51,846 nucleotides of DNA from the IMG/VR virus record IMGVR_UViG_3300017963_000334, positions 1 through 51,846 of that record. One strand, 5' to 3'. A program made the position numbers and the translations under genes. Shown here piece by piece: positions 38,951 to 46,300 of the stretch; the stretch's first letter is position 1, and every line of letters begins with the position of its first letter. The DNA is from a virus. The notes beneath the pieces are model-generated. The model saw only the letters and a program-made list of their open reading frames with translations. It was not told the DNA's origin and searched no databases.

Positions 38951-39195
38951 TCCTCCTCTCCTGTATCTGTGTAATACGGCTCCCCGGTAATCGCCGAAGC
39001 GAGATTATCGAACGATTGGGCGAGAGTCTTCAGGGACCGATAGAAATCTTGTCGAGTTGCCTGAAGCGCCTCCAGGAAGCTCTCTCGTTCTTGCGGCAAT
39101 GCGCGAGTCAGAAGATACCAGAGGGCCCAGCCGAGAATCGCCAAGGCTCCTCCTTGGATTGCGAGAGCTTCGACGATTGAGGCTGCAATTAGCAT
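38947..39195 (-). CDS. Single-span membrane protein (82 aa), holin-like
   Basis: An 82-residue protein. One membrane helix (residues 8-29: VEALAIQGGALAILGWALWY, then LL) is followed by a helical charged cytosolic or periplasmic part (QERESFLEALQATRQDFYRS). The start ATG at 39195 follows GGAGAAAGTAAC. It is next to the thioredoxin-like lipoprotein gene. The topology is compatible with a small holin or a spanin-like anchor, but the long helical tail also fits a membrane-tethered partner. No conserved holin motif is visible. Confidence 0.55.
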   Translation of the reverse strand: MLIAASIVEALAIQGGALAILGWALWYLLTRALPQERESFLEALQATRQDFYRSLKTLAQSFDNLASAITGEPYYTDTGEEE

Positions 39196-39196
39196 G

Positions 39197-39550
39197 TTAC
39201 TTTCTCCGTGCCAGACAGAGGGCATGCCGAAAGTTGTATGCGCGACTCCAGCCCCCAAGCGGGGTAATTACGACATAGCAAGGCACCCTATCAATGCGGT
39301 AATGATCTACCAAATCTGGCACATCGTCGACATTGTAAGTACGTATGTATCCGCCTTCGCGCTTGTACGCCTTGACTAATTCGGTCTCGCATTTGCACAT
39401 CTTGCACCAAGGTGCAGAGAAATACAGAATCCGATAAGTCGGCCTCGGTCGTTGGCATCCCAGTAAGATTGAGCACACTAGCGCCAACATGCCCGCGGCA
39501 ATAATGAGACAGATGAGATGTTCAGTCACAGTCACGGAGACGCGCTTCAT
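39197..39550 (-). CDS. Thioredoxin-like lipoprotein
   Basis: A 117-residue protein. N-terminal signal with a lipobox LLGC (C32), so it should be anchored in a membrane outside the cytosol. A thioredoxin fold follows: SAPWCKMCKC (C49-x2-C52), then a helical part and the cis-proline segment VPCYVV. The CxxC and cis-proline are intact. The ATG at 39550 follows GGAGGAGAAAATT; six in-frame upstream codons are excluded. A redox role for envelope proteins is inferred, and it sits near cysteine-rich secreted peptidases. Confidence 0.75.
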   Translation of the reverse strand: MKRVSVTVTEHLICLIIAAGMLALVCSILLGCQRPRPTYRILYFSAPWCKMCKCETELVKAYKREGGYIRTYNVDDVPDLVDHYRIDRVPCYVVITPLGGWSRAYNFRHALCLARRK

Positions 39551-39567
39551 AATTTTCTCCTCCGCCA

Positions 39568-39606
39568 ACCCTGGGCTCGCGCACTCGTCCGGCGCGAGCC
39601 CAGGGT
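39568..39606 (-). terminator. Very strong stem-loop (15 bp) between envelope genes
   Basis: Arms 39568-39582 and 39592-39606 are exact complements (ACCCTGGGCTCGCGC in the left arm) with a 9-base loop. It lies between the 127-aa gene and the thioredoxin gene. The bases after it on the minus strand lack a U tract (TGGCGGAGGAG holds the next ribosome site). It may be an RNase-stop or attenuation hairpin rather than a full terminator. Confidence 0.6.
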
Positions 39607-39624
39607 ACCAGCTCCCCCCTCGCC

Positions 39625-40008
39625 CTATTCCTCGTCAGCCTCAACCTCTGCGAGTCTCGCCGCAACATAGGCTCGCCCCTCGTCGGTCCTCAGCTTGGCA
39701 TTGAGCACACTGGCAAAGACTTTCTCAAACTCGTCCAGGACGGCCCGCTCGCCAGCGAGGAACAACTTCGTCACTTCGACAACATGCTCCCCCATGCCGC
39801 TATAATCGCCGACCGAATAGTCGATCAGTAGATCAGGGATGCGCACGAGTCCATACTGCGAAAGCACCCCTGCCAGTTTGGCGGCAGCGCGGCGCCGGTC
39901 CTCGACACGAGTGTCGAACTGGAAACCTCGTTTAAACAGCTGGCGACCGAGCCAAACGCCGACGGCAGTGACGATCACAGCCAACAAGACAGTAGACAGC
40001 AAAGACAT
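39625..40008 (-). CDS. Membrane-anchored helical protein (127 aa)
   Basis: A 127-residue protein with an N-terminal membrane helix (residues 3-22: LLSTVLLAVIVTAVGVWLG) and a helical remainder with charged segments (EDRRRAAAKLAGVLSQ, YVAARLAEVEADEE). An inner-membrane anchored helical domain of this type can be a spanin-like or lysis-accessory protein. The site GGAGGAAAAAGT precedes the ATG. It lies between a thioredoxin-like protein and a thioredoxin-like anchored protein. Function unknown. Confidence 0.6.
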   Translation of the reverse strand: MSLLSTVLLAVIVTAVGVWLGRQLFKRGFQFDTRVEDRRRAAAKLAGVLSQYGLVRIPDLLIDYSVGDYSGMGEHVVEVTKLFLAGERAVLDEFEKVFASVLNAKLRTDEGRAYVAARLAEVEADEE

Positions 40009-40034
40009 ACTTTTTCCTCCAATTCGGATTCGGA

Positions 40035-40652
40035 TTACTCTTGATACATTTCAACGGCCTGCCAGACTGCGCCCCCAACCAAGCCAGCCAGGCCGGCTCC
40101 AAGGATCATAAGCACTTCCCTCCATGGGAAAAGCGGCACCTGCGGCGGCGCAGGAACTGCCACTAATTCCTCTAATTCCTCCTCTAATTCCTCCTCTGGT
40201 TCCTGCTCTTGCTGCTGCTGCTGATTGAGCGGACAGCATCTCTGGCGAAATTGCTGAAACCTTTGTCGCCACGGCAATTGCCCCGCCAGAATAGATCGGC
40301 GGAGCGTGCGGTCCAATGCCTGAGCTGAGCCAGGCAAGTATTCCGCGGCAGCTTCGTAAATCACGACGCCATCCGGTTGCTGTACGCGCACCGTTGGGAG
40401 CCCGTTGATATTCGGAGCGTATCGTTCGCGATAGATCGCAGTCCCCGCCTTGATCTTGTGATAGCGCACTTGCCGCGCTAATTCGCTATTTTCAAACCAG
40501 GCTGTCAATTGCTGGAATTGCACATCCGATTTCTCGCCGACAATCGAGATGTGCAATCGCGTATCTTCCGGCTCAGCAGATTGGCACGCACCGCACATGA
40601 TGACTCCAAGCGCGAGTGCCGCCAGGATCATCACCCCACATCGTCTCCGCAT
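40035..40652 (-). CDS. Secreted or anchored thioredoxin-fold-like protein, no CxxC
   Basis: A 205-residue protein. The N-terminal hydrophobic signal (MRRRCGVMILAALALGVIMC) is followed by a thioredoxin-fold-like pattern (LHISIVGEKSDVQFQQL, then NINGLPTVRVQQPDG with a cis-proline-like LP) lacking the catalytic CxxC, then a Q/E-rich linker (QQQQQEQEPEEELEEE) and a C-terminal membrane helix (VLMILGAGLAGLVGGAV). The ATG at 40652 follows GGAGGTTGAG; the longer in-frame region upstream is excluded. A structural, non-redox thioredoxin-like domain anchored to the envelope is inferred. Confidence 0.6.
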   Translation of the reverse strand: MRRRCGVMILAALALGVIMCGACQSAEPEDTRLHISIVGEKSDVQFQQLTAWFENSELARQVRYHKIKAGTAIYRERYAPNINGLPTVRVQQPDGVVIYEAAAEYLPGSAQALDRTLRRSILAGQLPWRQRFQQFRQRCCPLNQQQQQEQEPEEELEEELEELVAVPAPPQVPLFPWREVLMILGAGLAGLVGGAVWQAVEMYQE

Positions 40653-40663
40653 CTCAACCTCCG

Positions 40664-41224
40664 CTAAGGTAATGGTGAGGCGGGATTGTACAGCGGGACG
40701 AACGCCCAGCCGCCAGATTTCTTCCAATCCCGCAAAAAGACTTGCCTCGGAATCCGCTTGTATTTCTTCGGTGAATTCGTATCCAATAGATAGACCGCCT
40801 CCGCAGACATATGCACAAGGCATACGGCATGAGCGCCGCCATGGATAACCACGACGGCTCCGTATCTTTCCCGGCAAGCCCACTCCAGGAACTCTACCGA
40901 GCCGTCCGACTCTACTTGGTGCCGCACCCCCGCCGCGGCAAGGCGCGCCGAAAACCCGCTTGGCACTTCGCCGCCACCACGAGTTTGCCGTAGCCGATTA
41001 GCCAAGGTATATTGTTCCTGCCACCGCAAGAGTGCAATCGTTGACGCCCACATGCACGATCCGTTCTCTTGCCGCCCCTGCGACCAATTACGTGGCCGTA
41101 ATGCCAGTGGCGGATTGACGATTGGTACCTCGGGCGGGTACAGCTTGGCGTAGCTGTTTACAGCCCAGTCCAGGGACATGAACACCAAACAGGCGCAGGC
41201 TACGAAGGCGAGTGTTTTTTTCAT
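40664..41224 (-). CDS. C39/papain-like cysteine peptidase, secreted
   Basis: A 186-residue protein with an N-terminal hydrophobic signal or anchor (LAFVACACLVFMSLDWAV). The catalytic pattern is papain-like: NGSCMWAST with C57, GGAHAVCLVH with H132, and LLDTNSPKK with D148/N150. The order (C, H, D/N) and spacing suit C39-type or related papain-fold peptidases. Its ATGA start overlaps the 87-aa gene. Target may be host envelope or phage proteins. Being beside NlpC/P60-like and trypsin-like genes argues for an envelope-cleavage module. Confidence 0.7.
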   Translation of the reverse strand: MKKTLAFVACACLVFMSLDWAVNSYAKLYPPEVPIVNPPLALRPRNWSQGRQENGSCMWASTIALLRWQEQYTLANRLRQTRGGGEVPSGFSARLAAAGVRHQVESDGSVEFLEWACRERYGAVVVIHGGAHAVCLVHMSAEAVYLLDTNSPKKYKRIPRQVFLRDWKKSGGWAFVPLYNPASPLP

Positions 41225-41484
41225 TTGGCTTCCCTGCGGACTAGGATTCTAATTCCTGTTTCGGCATCCATTTCCCATACGGGAATCCCCTGAAAGAACA
41301 TCGCAGGCCCCCGGGGCTTTGACATCTCATCGGGAAAAAGAGTAGCCAGGACATGTTCGTGCTGATCGCGTGCAATTGCATACTCTAATTCGCCTAAGGT
41401 AATACCAACGCAATCAGGCTTCTCTTGCACTAATTGCTTGAGCTTCTTTCGCAGGTAGTGCCAGGCATGAGCGGATATTCTCAC
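41221..41484 (-). CDS. Small hypothetical protein (87 aa)
   Basis: An 87-residue protein with a basic helical N-terminus (HAWHYLRKKLKQLVQEKP) and a compact mid-part (LGELEYAIARDQHEHVLATL). GTGA overlap at the start (GTG after AGGAGATTCAA) and ATGA overlap at the end couple it to both peptidase genes. It may be a peptidase inhibitor, chaperone or adaptor. No family was recognised. Confidence 0.6.
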   Translation of the reverse strand: MRISAHAWHYLRKKLKQLVQEKPDCVGITLGELEYAIARDQHEHVLATLFPDEMSKPRGPAMFFQGIPVWEMDAETGIRILVRREAK

Positions 41485-42131
41485 TTGAATCTCCTCGGTT
41501 CCAGAAGTACCCCATCGCGGCGCTCCCTGCGTACAAGTAAGTTCGGACTCCAGCGACTTGCACTGCTACCGTTCAGGAGGCCGATGTGCTTTTGGGCGGC
41601 ATGAACATACTCAGAACAGAAGAAGCTTGTAAGATCCTCCGGCCGAAAGAGTGATTCGAGCCATGAGAATCCAATGCCACCAGCGCGAAAGGCACCAATG
41701 GCGTCGTAGTTCGTGCCGAGATGTCCCAGCAGGTAATGAAACAGCCGCTCTGATTCCAGCAGACGCAACTCGCGATACAGTGGATAGTGCCACACCTTCC
41801 CTTTGTATTCAGCAATCCGATCAGCCGGCTTGTGTCCTTGCACGCCTTTCGTAATCTCATCCCGGAAATAGCATTCCAGGGAACATGACATCGTGGATTC
41901 AAACAGAACAAGCGTACCCGCCCTAGGGGGGCACAAATAGAAACCCCCGGGGAGGCCGTCCGGCCAAAGTGGATACCTGGGGACCTCAGCCACGATTCCA
42001 ACATGACTGAGGCTCCACCATGGCAGTCCGTAGGTGGCCATGTTAATTCCTGCACTCCACCAGGAATCCCCCGAGAAGCCAAGAACGTCACCAGCCTTGA
42101 GATCACGAAGGTAAGCAATACTGCTCCACAT
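41481..42131 (-). CDS. Permuted NlpC/P60-like (YiiX/YaeF-type) hydrolase
   Basis: A 216-residue protein. LKAGDVLGFSG and LSHVGIVAEV (H43) come before SFFCSEYVHA (C172), giving a histidine-before-cysteine order, the circularly permuted form of the NlpC/P60 papain-like fold found in YiiX/YaeF-type proteins. Such enzymes cut peptide bonds, for example in murein or lipid-linked substrates. No signal peptide is evident, so it may need a holin or be packaged. It sits between the signal-bearing protease and cysteine peptidase genes. An endolysin role is possible. Confidence 0.7.
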   Translation of the reverse strand: MWSSIAYLRDLKAGDVLGFSGDSWWSAGINMATYGLPWWSLSHVGIVAEVPRYPLWPDGLPGGFYLCPPRAGTLVLFESTMSCSLECYFRDEITKGVQGHKPADRIAEYKGKVWHYPLYRELRLLESERLFHYLLGHLGTNYDAIGAFRAGGIGFSWLESLFRPEDLTSFFCSEYVHAAQKHIGLLNGSSASRWSPNLLVRRERRDGVLLEPRRFK

Positions 42132-42134
42132 AGT

Positions 42135-43100
42135 TCACTTCTCGACGTGAATGGAATGAAACAAGTCCGCCTCTTTCCCCCTGAAAGGCCACGGAAGCCA
42201 TGACTCGCCGGCTGGTGCAGTCGTGTCTTCGTCAGAAGCCTTAGGCATGGTGGGATTGAATTCCAGCGGCAAGTTAACCTCAATTTCGCTCGCCGGACGT
42301 TCCGCATTCGGATCGAAAATCCAACGCGCATCAATCTCATCCGCCCATTGCAGGATACTCCGGATCGGCACCATCCAATGAAAGCTATCTGCTCCGCGTG
42401 CGCCAAGAGTGAGCACCCCAACAAGCCGCCCATCCTCCTGGAGAGCGATCAAACCGCCGGAAGAACCACCCATGGCGGGGCAAGTAATTTGATCGTAAAC
42501 GCCGTGCTCGCTGCCGCCGAAATGCGGAATCCTGGCACCGACGCGGGAAACGATACCGCTCGTTAATGAGCAAGTGCCGCCAAGATCCTTGCCGCCAGGC
42601 GCGCCGCAATGAAAGAGAGCAGTCCCCGGGCGGGGGAAAGACTCTCCGAGGTAGAAGGTTGCGCCGTCAGAAAACTCGCCGTCAATTCGCACACGCAGTA
42701 GCGCTACATCCCGCGTAGCATTGACGCTCATCACTTTGGCATCATACCTACGCTCACCAACTACACGCCCATCAACCATGCGCTCCTGTACGATTTCCGC
42801 GTCTCGGTAAGTTACCAACTTGCGCGTGCTCCCCTTGCCATTGATCACATCTTCCACCTGCCGCAGATTACTCACGACATGCTCCGCCGTGAGGACCCAA
42901 GTAGTCATCTGCTCGCCAATCGGTACGAGAACGATCGTGCCCGACCCTTGCACGGAACTGTACCCGCCAGATGAGCAATAGATATTGACGCTGATCGCTT
43001 GGAGATCGGCCCCAACGCTCGTCGGCTCATCAGCCGCCATCAATGTGCCACAACTCAAGCAGAATAGTACGGTCAGCAACCACCCCAAGCCTCGACTCAT
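42135..43100 (-). CDS. Trypsin-like serine protease with signal peptide
   Basis: A 321-residue protein. The signal sequence (MSRGLGWLLTVLFCLSCGTL then MAAD) is followed by a chymotrypsin-fold catalytic domain with H74 (LTAEHVV), D131 (ATRDVALLRV) and S214 (MGGSSGGLIAL). The mature protein should act outside the cytosol. The C-terminal region (after about 265) is acidic, P/E-rich. The ATG at 43100 follows AGAGGAGAAAGAAG; the in-frame upstream extension is excluded. No PDZ domain is present, unlike DegP. A phage-encoded exported protease of this kind is unusual. Confidence 0.8.
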   Translation of the reverse strand: MSRGLGWLLTVLFCLSCGTLMAADEPTSVGADLQAISVNIYCSSGGYSSVQGSGTIVLVPIGEQMTTWVLTAEHVVSNLRQVEDVINGKGSTRKLVTYRDAEIVQERMVDGRVVGERRYDAKVMSVNATRDVALLRVRIDGEFSDGATFYLGESFPRPGTALFHCGAPGGKDLGGTCSLTSGIVSRVGARIPHFGGSEHGVYDQITCPAMGGSSGGLIALQEDGRLVGVLTLGARGADSFHWMVPIRSILQWADEIDARWIFDPNAERPASEIEVNLPLEFNPTMPKASDEDTTAPAGESWLPWPFRGKEADLFHSIHVEK

Positions 43101-43234
43101 CTTCTTTCTCCTCTGGTTCCAGTAACGCAAATGACTTACATCTACCATCCTGATTCGTAACAAAACAGATACAAGCGATGTAGGGCAGTTTTATCGGAAT
43201 ACTTTACCCCGCTCCCTGGTAGGACCCGCATCTG

Positions 43235-43328
43235 GTCCGTTCTTGTCCGCTCTCGTCCGTTCTCGTCCGAAATATTCTTTCCAGTCCGATGGGGTCCGGT
43301 ATGGTCCGATGGCGTCCGATGGCGTCCG
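43235..43328. repeat. Nine GTCCG words at a 10-base period
   Basis: GTCCG begins at 43235, 43245, 43255, 43265, then 43284, 43294, 43304, 43314 and 43324. Spacing is exactly 10 bases within two blocks (four and five copies), with a 19-base step between blocks. The array lies in the gap between the 1444-aa gene and the protease gene. One helical turn per copy puts every motif on one face of the DNA, like an iteron or cooperative operator array. Confidence 0.85.
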
Positions 43329-43335
43329 ATATGGT

Positions 43336-46300
43336 TTAGTCCTGCGGGGGCGCATTCTCAGAAGCAACCCACCAAAGGAAGAGACGATCCCGTAATTCGC
43401 CTGCGTAATCACGCACAATCTGCAATTCCTTGCGCTGCTCCGCCGTCAAATACTCGTGCTCGAACTCATACTCATCTCGGTCACTTAGCCGGCTAGCAAT
43501 CGGGTCGAGCCGCTTTAGGAATGCCTTAAACTTCCTCACTCCTTTTATGCCGGGATGCTTCTGTTGGAATGCGTCTTTCCATTCCACGAAAGCATCGTAA
43601 TCTTCCGCCATGGCAGCATCACGCGCCTGCTTGTACTGCGATACCGGGTAGACCCCGCCTTCCTCTGTGCCTTTCGATTTCAGGAATCTCGCACGGGCAT
43701 TGTAGATTTCGGAATAGGCAGACTGCCGCGGATCGACAACTCCCACGAACCAGCGTTGCCAGAAATGCGGCCGGGCCCGGTGTCCTTCGCCGACGATATT
43801 CCCCTTCATCCATTTGTAAATGTCGCCATAGCCGATTATGTTAGCAATCGCCACGTCGCGCTCAACGGCCCGCGGCTGAAATGGATTAGGAAAGAGCGAC
43901 TGTCCAGTGATGCCCTCGAAGAGGCCCTTCACATCAGGCCGCAAAAGGCCAATCATCTTTTCCATTGGGGCTAAGGCAACTTCTTTCGCTACATCTACAA
44001 CACCAGCCTGCCCCGCTCGCCATTCGTCCCACATGGACAGCGCTTCGTTTACGCCAAACCACTCCAAGAAATCCCCAAGGGCTCCGACATTCCGAAAGAC
44101 CCGAACGGTACCATCCGAGTTGGGGCCAAGGAGAATATGAGGATTTGCCTGATCGTATTCACCTAGACCGTCTTCGTCATCACGACCGAATAGCATTGGA
44201 TAAATCAGGTTATTCCAAGTCCACCAGGCCGCATACAGCCCGCCGATGCGCATCATGGCAGTAGCCGCCAGTACAGCCCCCATCCTGCGACCTTCACCAG
44301 CCTGGAATGCGTTGATTACCAATCGCGGGTATCGCTTGAGATTGATTTCCTGGAAAGCCCAGAAGGGAAAGAGATTCCTTCGTATGTATTCACCGGCTGC
44401 GGTCATATTGCCATAATCTCCAAGGAGATCACGACTCAATCTGGCCGCTGCCACTTCCGGGCCCATTTCCCTGGCGAGCACGCGCACCGCATTGCGATTG
44501 GAGGCGCCGTAATGTGTTACTTCACCTTTCTTGACCTGTTCCAAATAAGTCAAGAAGGCAGCATATCGAAGGAGATTTTCGCGCATCTCAACATGGGGGC
44601 GAACCAGTTCCATGTATAGTCGTGCTGGATTTCTCAGTAGCGCTCGCTGCTCAACTGGTTTTAGTCGCCGAAACACCTGCATTTCGGGGGTTTCAGCGAC
44701 TTCAGCCGTAAAGAAGCCAGCCGATACAACACCAAGATCGCGAGCTAAGCGCAATTCAGGCGACAACTCCAAACGATCGTGATGGTATTTCCATAACTCC
44801 TGCGTTGCCCTTGGCATTGCCCTGAGAATATAAGGGTTCGCCGCCAAAACCGGGTCCATATCGCCTGTGAAATTACGCACATTGTAAGGCACAATCCGCG
44901 CTGGATTCAGAAGTACAAACGCCTTCCAGCCGTTCATCGCACGACGATGTAGCTGCTTAATCCAATGAGCCTGATCGGTGACCTTCACGGCATCCAACTG
45001 ATCGGCTAACTCGACCGGAATCACAATGCGCTTATGCGGCCCCCCCAGGGCGGCTACCTGACGAACCTCTTCAGCCGTTAGATTCGCCGCCTCAATCGCA
45101 CCCTCTTGCAATGCTACGCCGATCTTCTCCGGAATCGTGAAGGCACGATAGAAAACATTACCAGGCTGGGGCTGCCAGAATGTGAGATCAGGATCGCGGG
45201 CGACGGCTTCCTCAAGAGTTAACTCCTGTTCCGCGGCCCTCTCTCGCATCTCTTCCGTATGGTCATATCGCTGCGTCAAATCTCGAAGCAACTCATCCTT
45301 GCGCAGTTCTGCCAGAGCATCAGCAAGCCATTCCGTTTCCGAAATCACATAATTCGTGCTATAGTCGAACTCCTCGGGTAGCGCATCCCCCTCGACGCGC
45401 CGTCGCTGAAACCCCCTCTTCTGGCGTCTGGCGGCGCTCACCTTACCAGCCTGCCGCTTAGCTTCCTGCACGACGCGAACATGCTGATGGAAATACGCCT
45501 CGGGATTGTCGAGTACGCGCTCAGGCAAAAAGCCGCGCTCAACTAATTGCATCACCGTTTCTCGAACGATCTTTCCACGAGCTTCCAGGGCCCTTTTGAC
45601 GGTGGGGGTGGCCTCAACTTGGGCTTCGATTTTAGACCTATACTCTTCGGCCTGCTGTTGACTCTCGAAGCCGAATCGCAACGGTTGCCCCTCCTCCAGC
45701 GCAGCGAGTTGATTCCTTATTACTAAGGCCCGCTCGAACAATTCTGTCTGCATCGGACCAAGCGGATCAACCACTGATGCCACTGTACGCACAGCCTCAT
45801 CAACTGCGGCCGTTGGCACAACCTTCAAGAGTCGAAAGAACTCCTGCGCCGGTATGAAATCATCAGTCGGAGGGAGATGCACTTGGGGGCGAGTAGCATA
45901 CTTCCAAGCAGTCTGCACCCCGCCGGATACTCGTTTCATAAATCCCATTCGCCCCGGAGTTCGGGCAGCGTTTAAACGCCTCTCCACTTCCGGGTCCTCA
46001 ACCCGGGCCACCTCTTCATCCTCGCCAATCACGTCAGGCCGCTCGCGCTCACCCAATCGCTCGCCAATCGCCTGGGCTCCCGTCTCCTCGGCCAATATCC
46101 CGGCCGTCTCAGGCCGTGCCTCCTCGGCGGCCCGTTGCGCTTCCAGGCGGGCGGACAACTCCGCAGAAGGCAGCTCACCCCAGCTTGACGGTTCTGCCTG
46201 AAGCTCCCCAGCCGCTTCATAGGCCGTCTCTGCGACCGACGGCTCCTGAGCCATTTCGGCTGCAATCGCCTCTTCCTGGGCCGCCTGCGGCGTCTCACTG

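Noticed and set aside
40653-40883. N-terminal extension of the 205-aa anchored protein
   Set aside because: The extension overlaps the C39-like gene and hides a clear signal peptide and GGAGG ribosome site at 40652.
43191-43418. Frame with PYRTPSD repeat over the GTCCG array
   Set aside because: The repeat unit is 10 bases, so the frame only appears repetitive because of the DNA array; it overlaps the end of the giant virion gene in another frame.
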